Positions 1 to 9,000 of a stretch of DNA of 64,000 nucleotides are shown here, in pieces (position 1 is the first letter of the stretch; each line of letters begins with the position of its first letter). The position numbers were made by a program, and so were the translations under genes. Under the pieces are notes generated by a model that saw nothing but the letters and a program-made list of their open reading frames with translations, had not been told where the DNA came from and made no database searches. The DNA lies in NCBI GenBank assembly GCA_017616655.1, contig JAFZXU010000061.1, forward strand, positions 62,001 to 126,000, read 5' to 3'. Source of the DNA: Bacteroidales bacterium. Its GTDB lineage: Bacteria > Bacteroidota > Bacteroidia > Bacteroidales > UBA932.

Positions 1-1120
1 TGCTGCCGTTGAACATATAGTATGATTTTTCGTGATATGCCCCGGCGCGGTAGGTGATGTGCTTGTACCAGTAGCGCATGTCGTACCGGTTGGGGGTGAA
101 CTCGAAACCGCCGCGGAAGGCCTGCATCCTTGAGGCGGTGAAACCCGTGCCGGGAGCTTCGTCGATGACGCCCTTACTCCAGTCCTGGTCGGTGTAGTCG
201 AAGCCGAAGAGCCAGGATTCGTCCTTTGCCCTGAGGGTGAAGCCGGCTCCGATCTCGGCGGGAATCACATAGCCGTCGATCGGGGTGGTCTTGTTTACGA
301 TGGTGTCGGTGGAGGCGAGGGTGCCGTAAGCGAAGCGGTTGACTTCGCCGTTCACCTTGCATCCAAGGCTGTAGGTGGCTCCTGCCGTTGCGACTACCTT
401 GCCGATAGGCTGCTCGTACTGCATTCCGAATTTGGCACCGAGCCCGTGCAGGGAGTAGTTCCAGCCGGAATTGATCGACCTGTACGCCGAGGAGGTGTTG
501 AAGGAGGCGGCCGTATAGCGGGTTATGTTGCCGAAGAGGTATTCGCCGTCGACTCCGAGGCTCAGCCTCTTGAAGAGGGTGACTCCCGCTCCGACGAAGG
601 CTTTCGAGACGCCGCCCTGCCCGAGCTGGTAATACTCGATGTCTCCCATCTCGGCGAGTAATTCGTCCCTTGTCTCGTTCGACTTGAAGCGGTATCCGGT
701 ATTGCTGTAGGGGGTTATTCCGAATTTGAAGGCGGAACTCTTCCACATAGGGAACGAAAGGACGATGTGGTCCATATTGAAGATATTGTTCACCGAGTGG
801 AGGGTGTTGTCGCTTCCAGCGGGACGTGCGGCATAATAGACATTGTCCTGCCTTACGCCGAAATCCATCATGAAGGACTTCATCTCGCGGGCCGTGACTG
901 CCGCCGGATTGAGATAGTTTATGTATCTGACATTCCTGTCGCCGATACCTATGCCGCCCATCGAAGCGTTATAGGCCGAACCGCTTTTGGAAAGGTCTCC
1001 CAGGCCGAATATGGAATAAGGGCTGAATCCCGAGTCAGCCCCTGTGCTCTGAGCCTCCGCCCTCGCAAGGGGGAGGAACAACAGAATGATTGCGGCTGCT
1101 ATAGGTCCCAGATGTTTCAT
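1..1120 (-). CDS. Outer-membrane beta-barrel protein, 3' end beyond window
   Basis: This reading frame starts at ATG 1120 and stays open to the left edge (373 codons, no stop), so the C-terminus is missing. The product begins with a signal peptide of about 23 residues (hydrophobic core, cut near ARAEAQ). It continues with SPYSIFGLGDL and alternating aromatic/glycine-rich strands such as GVDGEYLFGNITRYT, typical of an outer-membrane barrel. The SPYSxFGLGDL opening is common in Bacteroidota proteins distantly related to FadL/OMPP1, so a hydrophobic-compound channel or structural barrel is possible, but the substrate is unknown. It lies 52 nt downstream of mfd on the same strand and may be co-transcribed with it. 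The family assignment is from memory of the motif and is moderate. Confidence 0.7.
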   Translation of the reverse strand, partial: MKHLGPIAAAIILLFLPLARAEAQSTGADSGFSPYSIFGLGDLSKSGSAYNASMGGIGIGDRNVRYINYLNPAAVTAREMKSFMMDFGVRQDNVYYAARPAGSDNTLHSVNNIFNMDHIVLSFPMWKSSAFKFGITPYSNTGYRFKSNETRDELLAEMGDIEYYQLGQGGVSKAFVGAGVTLFKRLSLGVDGEYLFGNITRYTAASFNTSSAYRSINSGWNYSLHGLGAKFGMQYEQPIGKVVATAGATYSLGCKVNGEVNRFAYGTLASTDTIVNKTTPIDGYVIPAEIGAGFTLRAKDESWLFGFDYTDQDWSKGVIDEAPGTGFTASRMQAFRGGFEFTPNRYDMRYWYKHITYRAGAYHEKSYYMFNGS

Positions 1121-1172
1121 ATCTCTCTTTTTAGGAGTGCAAATATGTGATTTTTAGCGGTTGTTTACAAAT

Positions 1173-4100
1173 TTATTCAAACTTTGTGCCGTTCAATCCC
1201 TCCGTAAGGAGTTTCATAAGTTCCACCGCGCGGCGGACTGTGGTTACGTTTTCGCTCTTGACATAAAGTTTGTCGGGTGACGGTTTGACCGAGAAGCGGC
1301 TGCCGTACTTCTGGATATTCTCGAGAACCTTCCCGAATTCGCGGCTCTTGTAGAAGGGCGACATCCGGTTGGAGACGAAATAGAGCAGCATTATGTTCTG
1401 CTTCAGCACCACTTTCTCGATGCCCGCTCGCTGTGCTTCGCGCCGCAGTCTCACCACATCCATAAGTCCCTCGAGTTCAGGAGGAACTGGGCCGAAACGG
1501 TCTTCCGCTTCGCGGCGGAAACGCTCGAGTTCCGACTCCTGCGTCATGGTATCGAGTTCCTTGTAGAGCCTGATCTTTTCCGTCTGTACGTTCACGTAAG
1601 TATCGGGAATCAGCAGCTCAAGGTCGGTATCCACCGAGGTATCGACCGTGCCGGCATAGCCGCCGGGCAGAACGGGAATCTGTGCCTGCTTCATCTGGTG
1701 GTCGCGGTTGGAGGCCTCCTCCTCGCGGATTTGGAGAGGAAGTTCGGCCATCGCCTCGTTGAGTATGCGCATATAGGTCTCGAAGCCCATCTCGGCTATG
1801 AAGCCGCTCTGTTCCGCCCCTAGAAGGTTTCCTGCGCCGCGGATGTCGAGGTCCTGCATCGCGATATTGAAGCCGCTGCCCAGGTCGGAGAAGGCCTCGA
1901 TAGCCCTGATCCTCCGGCGGGCGTCATCGGTGAGGCTGGCTATGGGCGGCACTATGAGGTAGCAGTAGGCCTTGACGTTGCTGCGTCCGACACGGCCGCG
2001 GAGCTGGTGCAGGTCGGAGAGGCCGAACTTCTGCGCCTGGTTTATTATAATGGTATTGGCATTGGGGATATCTATGCCGTTCTCCATTATGGAGGTGGAG
2101 AGCAGTATGTCGTACTCCCCGTCGATGAAATCTATTATCTTTTTCTCCAGGACCTCTGGCTCCATCCTGCCATGGGCTATGCAGATTTCCGCCTCCGGGA
2201 CTATCCTGTGGAGGATGTCATAGACCGAATTGATATCCTCAATCTTATTGTGCACGAAGAATATCTGCCCTCCGCGCTCCATCTCGCGGGTGATGATTTC
2301 GGAGATGGCGTCGTCCTCGAAAGGGATCACTTCGGTATAGACCGGCAGGCGGTTCGGCGGAGGGGTATTGATTATCGAGAGGTCGCGGGCCCCGAGCAGG
2401 GAGAACTGGAGCGTCCTCGGAATCGGGGTGGCGGTAAGGGTGAGGGTGTCGACAGTGGCTTTCAGCTGGCGCAGTCTCTCCTTTGCCGTGACACCGAACT
2501 TCTGCTCCTCATCGATGATGAGCAGGCCCAGGTCCTTGAATTCTATCTTTTTGTTTATCAGGCGGTGGGTGCCGATGATGATATCTATCTTTCCCTCCTT
2601 GAGGCGCTGCTGGATGGATTTGATGTCGGAGGCGCTGCGCAGCCGGCTGAGATAGTCCACCGTGCAGGGGAAATCCTTCAGGCGCTCGGAGAAGGTCCTG
2701 TAGTGCTGCAGGGCAAGGATCGTGGTGGGCACCAGAACCGCCACCTGCTTACCGTCGCAGGCGGCTTTGAATGCGGCCCTGATGGCCAGTTCCGTCTTTC
2801 CGAAGCCCACGTCTCCGCATATCAGGCGGTCCATCGGATGGATACTCTCCATATCCTCCTTGATTGCAGCGGTAGCCTTCTGCTGGTCGGGGGTATCCTC
2901 ATAGAGGAACGAAGATTCCAGCTCCTGCTGCAGATAGGTGTCGCCCGAAAAGGCGAAACCCCTCGACTGCTGCCGCTCGGAATAGAGTTTTATGAGGTCC
3001 TGCGCTATATCCTTGACCTTGGCCTTGGTGGTGTTCTTGAGGTTCTCCCACGCCTTCGAGCCCAGTTTATAGATGCGCGGAGGCTCTCCGTCGCGCGACT
3101 TGTATTTGGAAATCCTGTGGATTCCGGAAACCGGCACGAAAATGACGTCTCCGTCGCGGTATTCGAGCTTTATCGCCTCCTGGACCTTGTCGCCTGCCTT
3201 TGTCTTGACAAGGCCTCCGAAACGGCCCACGCCATGGTCGATATGGACCACGTAATCACCTGTATGGAAGGAGCTGAGTTCGTTGATGGTAAGCCTTTCA
3301 CTCCTTTCAACCTGCCGGCGGATGCGGATCTTATGATATCGCTCGAAAATCTGGTGGTCTGTATAGAAACACTTTTTCGACTCCTTGTCCACATATCCTT
3401 CGTGGAGAGAAACCGGCAGGAAGGCCGGCCTGACGCCGGATCCTATATCCCTCAGAATCTGCTCCAGGCGCCTTGTCTGCGCGTCATTCGGACTCAGGAT
3501 TGTTACTTCGTATCCCTGGTTTATCCTCGATTCGATATCCTTGGCCAGAATCTCGAAATTCTTGTTGAAGGTTGGCTGTGGAACGACATTGGAGCTGTTG
3601 TGTTCGCCTGTTTCACGGAAATCCCAGAACAATGTTCCACGGGGAACAATCTCCCAGAAAGAGACATAGTCGGACTCAGAGAAGTTCTCCGTAAGGTCAG
3701 GATAAATCTCGACACTATCCAGGTTTGCGACCGAAAGCTGCGTATTGGCGTCGAAGCGCCTTATGGAATCCACCTCATCGCCGAAGAAGTCTATTCGGTA
3801 AGGGTAGTTGTCGGAGAAGGAGAAGATGTCTATCAGGCTTCCGCGGAGAGCGAACTCGCCCGGTTCGGAGACAAAATCCGCTTTTACAAACCCCTGATTG
3901 AAAAGTATTTCCGATACGAACTCGTGCGAGAGGCGGTCTCCTTTCGAAATCCTGAGTATGCTTTCGCGTGTTTTTCGCTGCTTCAGGACCTTCTCTTCCA
4001 GAGCCTCTGGATAGGTCACTATTATTACCGGAAAGGTGTTGTCCTTCTTTATCCTGCCCAGGTCGAAGTGGCCACCCTGGAGCAACTCCTCGATTTTTGC

Positions 4101-4403
4101 CGGATACTGTCTGGAGGAGAAGTCGTTGAGGGCCGAAATGGCCGCCGTCCTCTGTACCTTCGAGGATGCTGTCTTGAGTTCGTTGCGGTCGGTGGTTTCG
4201 GGGAAGAAAAAGACGCTTTCGCCGGGAAAGAAATTGTAGAGGTCGCTGGTTACGAAATAGGCGCTCTTCTTGTTTTCAGCCAGGATTACAGAGCATACGG
4301 GCTGCTTCGTACCGCTCAGCACAGAAGCGGCATAGACCGCTTTTGCCGATGTGGTAAAGCAGTCTATGCGAGGGGCCTGTGTGATTTTTTCCGGCAGTTC
4401 CAC
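1173..4403 (-). CDS. mfd: Transcription-repair coupling factor Mfd
   Basis: Mfd is a cytoplasmic DNA translocase that removes stalled RNA polymerase at lesions and recruits UvrA. The 1076-residue length is close to the family norm. Visible parts in order are a UvrB-like N-terminal region, a CarD-like RNA-polymerase-interacting domain near residues 378-395 (GDYVVHIDHGVGRFGGL), Walker A GDVGFGKTE near residue 530, the DEEQ box near 630, helicase motif VI-like QLRGRVGRS, and a C-terminal TRCF domain. The start is GTG at 4403, whose G is shared with the TAG stop of the upstream gene (TAGTG), so translation is probably coupled. The coding sequence contains a near-match to a ParB parS site at 3633-3648. 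Confidence 0.97.
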   Translation of the reverse strand: MELPEKITQAPRIDCFTTSAKAVYAASVLSGTKQPVCSVILAENKKSAYFVTSDLYNFFPGESVFFFPETTDRNELKTASSKVQRTAAISALNDFSSRQYPAKIEELLQGGHFDLGRIKKDNTFPVIIVTYPEALEEKVLKQRKTRESILRISKGDRLSHEFVSEILFNQGFVKADFVSEPGEFALRGSLIDIFSFSDNYPYRIDFFGDEVDSIRRFDANTQLSVANLDSVEIYPDLTENFSESDYVSFWEIVPRGTLFWDFRETGEHNSSNVVPQPTFNKNFEILAKDIESRINQGYEVTILSPNDAQTRRLEQILRDIGSGVRPAFLPVSLHEGYVDKESKKCFYTDHQIFERYHKIRIRRQVERSERLTINELSSFHTGDYVVHIDHGVGRFGGLVKTKAGDKVQEAIKLEYRDGDVIFVPVSGIHRISKYKSRDGEPPRIYKLGSKAWENLKNTTKAKVKDIAQDLIKLYSERQQSRGFAFSGDTYLQQELESSFLYEDTPDQQKATAAIKEDMESIHPMDRLICGDVGFGKTELAIRAAFKAACDGKQVAVLVPTTILALQHYRTFSERLKDFPCTVDYLSRLRSASDIKSIQQRLKEGKIDIIIGTHRLINKKIEFKDLGLLIIDEEQKFGVTAKERLRQLKATVDTLTLTATPIPRTLQFSLLGARDLSIINTPPPNRLPVYTEVIPFEDDAISEIITREMERGGQIFFVHNKIEDINSVYDILHRIVPEAEICIAHGRMEPEVLEKKIIDFIDGEYDILLSTSIMENGIDIPNANTIIINQAQKFGLSDLHQLRGRVGRSNVKAYCYLIVPPIASLTDDARRRIRAIEAFSDLGSGFNIAMQDLDIRGAGNLLGAEQSGFIAEMGFETYMRILNEAMAELPLQIREEEASNRDHQMKQAQIPVLPGGYAGTVDTSVDTDLELLIPDTYVNVQTEKIRLYKELDTMTQESELERFRREAEDRFGPVPPELEGLMDVVRLRREAQRAGIEKVVLKQNIMLLYFVSNRMSPFYKSREFGKVLENIQKYGSRFSVKPSPDKLYVKSENVTTVRRAVELMKLLTEGLNGTKFE
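3633..3648. promoter_or_regulatory. parS-like site within mfd (one mismatch)
   Basis: TGTTCCACGGGGAACA matches the general ParB site TGTTnCACGTGnAACA at every fixed position except one in the central CACGTG. It encodes part of VPRGT in mfd, so chance is possible. See also 13078-13091 and 37428-37441. Confidence 0.3.
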
Positions 4404-5620
4404 TACCTTATATCCTGTCCGAAATCTACTGTCTTATAGAGATTCTTGAGTTCGAAGAGATCCACCGCCCCTTCGGAGTACCACCTCTCAATGAAGCTGT
4501 TGAAAGTCTCGAAGATATTGGCATCCACCGGAGAAAGCCGTTGCATATATCCGGTTCCCTCCTCATTGCATACAGCCTTGAAATAGAAGTAGTTTTTTCC
4601 GCTTCCTCTCTGGAGGGGGAATACCTTTGCCCGGCGGGCAAGGGCGGCATCGCAAAGGGCGCAGTTGAGATCGGTCTCGCTGTTGGGCCTGACAAAGTCG
4701 GGCTGGTCGGCTCCCGCAGCGATGAAGAGAGGTACCGCAACCGCGGTCGGAGGATAGCCAAGTATAGTCCACATAACGCTCAGGAGGGGATTTTCACCCT
4801 TCTTGACTCCCTTGATAACTGCCGCGGATGCCGTGCTCTTGCGGGGGATGAAGTCAGAATCAGGGAACCATCCTGCAGGGGTTAAGCTATAATCCTTCGT
4901 CAGGTCGACATTCAGCAGCGGGTTGTAATAACTCCTTGAAAGATTGTTGAATATCCACTGCGGAGTGATACCTTCCTTGCGCAGGTACCTGCCGAAAATC
5001 TTCTCCTGGGCATTGGCATAGCGGATGTATCCGCCGCCTCCGTCCGGCTTGCCGGTAAAGGAGAAATTGGTATAAACCAGGAAGCCGTGGGGAGCCACCG
5101 TAGGATCGTTGACATCGTATTTGGTATAGTCGTAGCTGTTGGTCTCGAAATATGCCGCTCCACCCTGAGCATCTATGGCGCCGAAGTTGGTCTCCACACC
5201 CCTGGGCTGATGTTTCTTGCTCTTGAGCATGGCTTCGAATTCGGCCACAGTCTTACAGGTTGCAAGCGCCTTGTACATAAACTTTCCCTCCTGATCGTTG
5301 CCGTCCTCGTCATACTTGTGCATATTGCTGGAGGCAGTATTAATCAAGGCAAAACCAGCTTCGTTGACTCCCATCCATGATTCCCCTTCGTCTTCCCGGG
5401 GACTGTTGACCACGGCTATGAAAGCATATTTCACATCCTTTGACTTTGCAATATAATCGACCCGGTTGTTGAGTTCGCCGGTATCGCGGTGCTTCCAGAG
5501 CAGCGGACGTCCGTCGGGGGTGAGTTTACCGGATATTATGGCAGAGGTGCAGGCGTGTGTGTCGGTAACGGAAACCAAGACAAAAAACGCCAGTGAAAGG
5601 AAAAACAGTGCCTTTTTCAT
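4403..5620 (-). CDS. Secreted Ntn amidohydrolase (C45/AAT-like), paralogue 1
   Basis: This 405-residue exported protein belongs to the N-terminal-nucleophile amide hydrolases related to acyl-CoA:isopenicillin N acyltransferase and linear amide hydrolases. A signal peptide of 23 residues ends THA, directly followed by Cys24 in ACTSAIISGK. Cys24 is the expected catalytic nucleophile, and signal peptidase cleavage alone would expose it. Other shared features are TPDGRPLLWKHRD, WMGVNEAGFALINT and FGAIDAQGGAAYFET, which form the usual Ntn core. A paralogue lies at 18719-20002. It directly precedes mfd (one-base overlap) and follows ruvB by 4 nt, an unusual pairing with DNA-repair genes. The fold is confident; the substrate (N-acyl amide, peptide or beta-lactam-like amide) cannot be read from sequence. 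Confidence 0.82.
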   Translation of the reverse strand: MKKALFFLSLAFFVLVSVTDTHACTSAIISGKLTPDGRPLLWKHRDTGELNNRVDYIAKSKDVKYAFIAVVNSPREDEGESWMGVNEAGFALINTASSNMHKYDEDGNDQEGKFMYKALATCKTVAEFEAMLKSKKHQPRGVETNFGAIDAQGGAAYFETNSYDYTKYDVNDPTVAPHGFLVYTNFSFTGKPDGGGGYIRYANAQEKIFGRYLRKEGITPQWIFNNLSRSYYNPLLNVDLTKDYSLTPAGWFPDSDFIPRKSTASAAVIKGVKKGENPLLSVMWTILGYPPTAVAVPLFIAAGADQPDFVRPNSETDLNCALCDAALARRAKVFPLQRGSGKNYFYFKAVCNEEGTGYMQRLSPVDANIFETFNSFIERWYSEGAVDLFELKNLYKTVDFGQDIR

Positions 5621-5624
5621 AATG

Positions 5625-6653
5625 TCAGAATAATGAGTTATCGGATTTGTATTGTTTTATTCCAAGATGTTTGTATGCCAGTTCGGTGGCCACCCGGCCG
5701 CGCGGGGTGCGGGAAATGAAACCCTCCTTTATAAGGAAGGGCTCGTAAACCTCTTCCAGGGTGCCCGGATCCTCGCTGATTGCAGTTGCGATGGTGCTTA
5801 CACCGACCGGACCGCCGGAGAATTTTTCTATTATGGTTGTAAGGATCTTATTGTCTATATTATCCAAACCGCGGGCATCGATATTCAGGGCGTTTAAAGC
5901 TATCTTGGTGATATTCAGGTCGATAATTCCTTCGCCTTTAACCTGTGCGAAGTCCCTGACGCGGCGTATGAGACGGTTGGCGATTCGAGGCGTACCACGG
6001 CTGCGCAGGGCTATCTCCTTCGCAGCTTCGTCTTCTATCTCTATATCGAGGATGGAGGCTGTTCTCTTGATAATCTTAAAAAGGACATCGGCATCATAAT
6101 ATTCCAGATGGCACTGGATGCCGAATCGTGCCCTCAGAGGAGAGGTAAGCAGACCACTGCGGGTAGTGGCGCCGATAAGGGTGAATGGATTCAGGGTTAT
6201 CTGTACGCTGCGCGCTCCGGGCCCTTTGTCTATCATTATATCTATGGTGTAATCCTCCATCGCGGAGTAGAGATACTCTTCCACAATCGGCGAAAGGCGA
6301 TGGATCTCATCTATAAAGAGGACGTCGCCCGGTTCAAGGGAGGTCAAAAGACCTGCCAGATCACCCGGCTTGTCAAGCACAGGACCGGATGTAACTTTCA
6401 GATTTACACCGAGTTCGTTAGCAACTATATTTGCGAGCGTGGTCTTTCCAAGACCTGGAGGGCCGTGAAAGAGAACGTGGTCGAGAGCTTCGCCGCGAAG
6501 CAGCGCCGCCTTGACGAATATCTTAAGGTTTTCAAGAATCTTGTCCTGGCCAGAAAATTCGGAGAACTCCTTCGGCCTTATCTGCCCTTCGAAGTCCTTC
6601 TCTTTCAGCACCGATTCCTCTCTCGGATTGAAATTAGTCTCAAATTTTTCCAT
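5625..6653 (-). CDS. ruvB: Holliday junction branch-migration ATPase RuvB
   Basis: RuvB is the hexameric AAA+ motor that drives branch migration with RuvA during recombinational repair. The protein shows Walker [13 protein letters not shown], Walker [11 protein letters not shown], sensor 1 GATTRSGLL, the arginine-finger region SPLRARFG, and the C-terminal winged helix ending in [16 protein letters not shown] chose ATG 6653 ([13 protein letters not shown]), giving 342 residues, the usual size. An ATG at 6671 is also possible, while the longest frame (from 6752) would run into the divergent hydrolase gene at 6736. ruvA is separate at 14354-14947. The secreted Ntn hydrolase and mfd follow closely and probably form one transcription unit. 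Confidence 0.96.
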   Translation of the reverse strand: MEKFETNFNPREESVLKEKDFEGQIRPKEFSEFSGQDKILENLKIFVKAALLRGEALDHVLFHGPPGLGKTTLANIVANELGVNLKVTSGPVLDKPGDLAGLLTSLEPGDVLFIDEIHRLSPIVEEYLYSAMEDYTIDIMIDKGPGARSVQITLNPFTLIGATTRSGLLTSPLRARFGIQCHLEYYDADVLFKIIKRTASILDIEIEDEAAKEIALRSRGTPRIANRLIRRVRDFAQVKGEGIIDLNITKIALNALNIDARGLDNIDNKILTTIIEKFSGGPVGVSTIATAISEDPGTLEEVYEPFLIKEGFISRTPRGRVATELAYKHLGIKQYKSDNSLF

Positions 6654-6706
6654 CCTTACAAAGTTCCGCATTTTTTTCAAATATTCCGACATTCTGGGGA
6701 AATTTA

Positions 6707-6730
6707 TATCTTTACCGGAAGTTAAAGGTA
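6707..6730. promoter_or_regulatory. Divergent -7-like boxes between ruvB and hydrolase
   Basis: A plus-strand TATCTTTA (6707-6714) and a minus-strand TACCTTTA (6723-6730) each match the Bacteroidota -7 consensus TAnnTTTG except for the last base. They would serve the hydrolase (ATG 6736) and ruvB respectively. No good -33 element was found. Confidence 0.35.
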
Positions 6731-6735
6731 AACTG

Positions 6736-7563
6736 ATGGAATATTTCACCACTGCAGCCGGAATAACGGTACATCTGCTGGATACCGGAAACCCGCATAA
6801 AGATGAGGGAGAAGAGAAAACCGTAGTGCTTCTGCACGGTTATCTCGAAACCATGAATATATGGAATGAACTCGTAGAACTCCTGAAGGTGCGCTACAGG
6901 GTCATAACGCTCGATATGCCTGGTCACGGACTCACAGACTCCGCGCCGGAGAAGGAAGACGGCACCGTAATAAATTCGATGGAGTTCTGTGCGGATATGG
7001 TTAAAGCATTGATAGAAAAGTGCGGAGCGCGGCATATATGCCTCGGAGGCCACTCCATGGGAGGTTATGCCACTCTGGCCTTCTGCAGGAAATATCCGGA
7101 TATTATTGATAAGGCTGTATTATTCAACTCTAATCCTTATAGGGATGATCCGGCCAAAAGTGAAGACCGCAGGAGGGAGATTGAAATTATCCGTTCAGGT
7201 AAACTCGAAATGCTGGCTGAACTCAGTATTCCCAAGATGTTCAAGAGTGAAAACCTCCGTCTTTTTGATGATAAAATATTGGAAACCATAGAATTATGCG
7301 ATATGCACAATCCCGATGGAATAGTGGCGTCGGTTCTGGGAATGCAGCAGAGGGAAGATACCACAGAGGTTATGGATAATCCTCCTGTTCCGATAATGAT
7401 GTTCGAGGGCGACAGCGACAGGTTCATGAGTATTGAAGCAATAAGGAAGATGATGGCTGATTTTCCGAAAGTAAAACACATATTACTGGAAAATACCGGT
7501 CATAATTCATTTATAGAGGTCCTGCCGGCAGTTTATCAACATATGTGTAATTTTATAGGTTGA
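6736..7563 (+). CDS. Alpha/beta-fold hydrolase
   Basis: This cytoplasmic 275-residue protein of the alpha/beta hydrolase superfamily has the oxyanion-hole motif LLHGYLET, the nucleophile elbow GGHSMGGYA (Ser is the nucleophile), a late Asp in [10 protein letters not shown] and the terminal His in [10 protein letters not shown], so the triad looks complete. There is no signal peptide. ATG 6736 is preferred because the longer open frame runs back through the ruvB start region. It is transcribed divergently from ruvB and ends upstream of a bidirectional terminator at 7682. The substrate is unknown; esterase, lactonase or haloperoxidase-like activities are all compatible. Confidence 0.88.
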   Translation: MEYFTTAAGITVHLLDTGNPHKDEGEEKTVVLLHGYLETMNIWNELVELLKVRYRVITLDMPGHGLTDSAPEKEDGTVINSMEFCADMVKALIEKCGARHICLGGHSMGGYATLAFCRKYPDIIDKAVLFNSNPYRDDPAKSEDRRREIEIIRSGKLEMLAELSIPKMFKSENLRLFDDKILETIELCDMHNPDGIVASVLGMQQREDTTEVMDNPPVPIMMFEGDSDRFMSIEAIRKMMADFPKVKHILLENTGHNSFIEVLPAVYQHMCNFIG

Positions 7564-7681
7564 TATGATTGTTGAGGAGTGTTGATAACTGTGGAAAATA
7601 ATCCAGCTATAAAAATAATCCTCAAATAAAAACGGATTTATCAAATGATACTTCCATTGTTATCAACATCTATTTATAAAT

Positions 7682-7718
7682 AAAAAACGGCACTGAAGTA
7701 ATTTCTAGGCCGTTTTTT
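7682..7718. terminator. Bidirectional terminator between convergent genes
   Basis: AAAAAACGGC (7682-7691) and GCCGTTTTTT (7709-7718) are perfect inverted repeats around a 17-nt loop, giving a stem with a T-run on both strands. It sits between the convergent hydrolase gene and hflX. Confidence 0.75.
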
Positions 7719-7775
7719 ATATTTATAAACGTTTCAACACACCAATAAAATATGATGAAGTTTTTAAAAAAATCT

Positions 7776-8939
7776 TTATTGATAATTATTGGTTTTGTCG
7801 GTAATCATCGCCAGCAGATCGTCCCTGAATTTATCGATGTTTTTCTTTTCCGTCGCCGAGATGAAGATGCACGGAGTGTTTTCCTTCGACATCCAGGAGT
7901 TTTCGAACTCCTCGAGTGTGTAATTCCTTTCGCTTTTGGCGTCGAATGAAAACTCGTCGTAGGGCTCGTAGGTGTACTGGTCAATCTTGTTGAAGACCAT
8001 GAAGCAGGGTTTCTCCTTTACACCTATATCGTTAAGGGTCTTGTTCACCACCGTTATCTGTTCCTCGAAGTTCGGATGAGATATATCCACTACGTGTACC
8101 AGGATGTCGGCTTCCCGGACTTCGTCGAGGGTGCTCTTGAACGATTCCACGAGCTGGGTAGGAAGTTTCCTGATGAATCCTACGGTATCGCTGAGAAGGA
8201 AGGGGGTGGTGTCTATAACTACCTTTCTTACAGTGGTATCGAGCGTGGCGAACAGTTTGTTTTCGGCAAAGACGTCGCTCTTCGAGAGCAGGTTCATTAT
8301 GGTACTCTTGCCAACGTTGGTATATCCTACAAGGGCAACCCTCTTCATAGATCCTCGGTTGCCGCGCTGCGACTCCATCTGGCGGTCGATCTTTGACAGT
8401 TGCTGCTTGAGGCGCTTGATCTTATCCAATACTATTCGGCGGTCCGTCTCCAGCTGACTCTCTCCGGGGCCTCTCATGTTAAGTCCGCCCTTTCCTCCTC
8501 GCTGACGCTCCAGGTGGGTCCACATACCTGTAAGGCGTGGCAGAAGATATTGATACTGAGCTAGTTCTACCTGTGTTTTTGCATACGCCGTCTTGGCTCT
8601 CTGCGCAAAAATATCGAGTATGAGGCCGGTGCGGTCAATAACCTTGACTCCGGTCTCCTTTTCTATGTTGCGCATCTGGGAGGGGCTCAGTTCGTCATCG
8701 AAAATGATGTATTCTATCTCATTCTGCTGCACATATTCCTTTATCTCCTGCAATTTTCCCGGGCCAACATAAGTTCTGGAATTGGCTTTATCCAGCCTCT
8801 GGGTGAAAAACCTGCTTCCCTCTATGCCGTCGGTCTCCGCAAGAAACTTCAACTCCTCCAGATACTCCTTCACCTGGCTCTCTTTTTGCTGCTGGAGCAT
8901 TATCGCGACGAATACCGCTCTTTCCACTTTATTTTCCAT
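7776..8939 (-). CDS. hflX: GTPase HflX
   Basis: HflX is a ribosome-associated GTPase that splits or rescues stalled 70S ribosomes under stress. The 387-residue protein has the HflX N-terminal domain (YVGPGKLQEIKEYV, FDDELSPSQMRNIE), the linker NMRGPGESQLETDRR, and a G domain with G1 GYTNVGKST, G3 DTVGF and G4 NKID. The length is typical. Its 3' end faces the shared terminator at 7682-7718. The 5' end is divergent from the DmpA-type peptidase gene, with only 61 nt between the two start codons. Confidence 0.95.
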   Translation of the reverse strand: MENKVERAVFVAIMLQQQKESQVKEYLEELKFLAETDGIEGSRFFTQRLDKANSRTYVGPGKLQEIKEYVQQNEIEYIIFDDELSPSQMRNIEKETGVKVIDRTGLILDIFAQRAKTAYAKTQVELAQYQYLLPRLTGMWTHLERQRGGKGGLNMRGPGESQLETDRRIVLDKIKRLKQQLSKIDRQMESQRGNRGSMKRVALVGYTNVGKSTIMNLLSKSDVFAENKLFATLDTTVRKVVIDTTPFLLSDTVGFIRKLPTQLVESFKSTLDEVREADILVHVVDISHPNFEEQITVVNKTLNDIGVKEKPCFMVFNKIDQYTYEPYDEFSFDAKSERNYTLEEFENSWMSKENTPCIFISATEKKNIDKFRDDLLAMITDKTNNYQ

Positions 8940-8945
8940 TCCTCA

Positions 8946-8974
8946 TTTTTTTACAAAATTAGAAACTATCTTTG
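8946..8974 (+). promoter_or_regulatory. Promoter for DmpA-type peptidase gene
   Basis: TATCTTTG at 8967-8974 matches the -7 consensus TAnnTTTG exactly. A T-rich -33-like tract (TTTT, 8946-8949) lies 17 nt upstream. Predicted transcription start is near 8981, 20 nt before the ATG at 9001. Confidence 0.5.
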
Positions 8975-9000
8975 TATTTGTCATCAAAACGGATGTTGCT

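Noticed and set aside
2007..4439. Long open frame opposite mfd
   Set aside because: mfd is unmistakable on the other strand and the opposite translation shows no family motifs.
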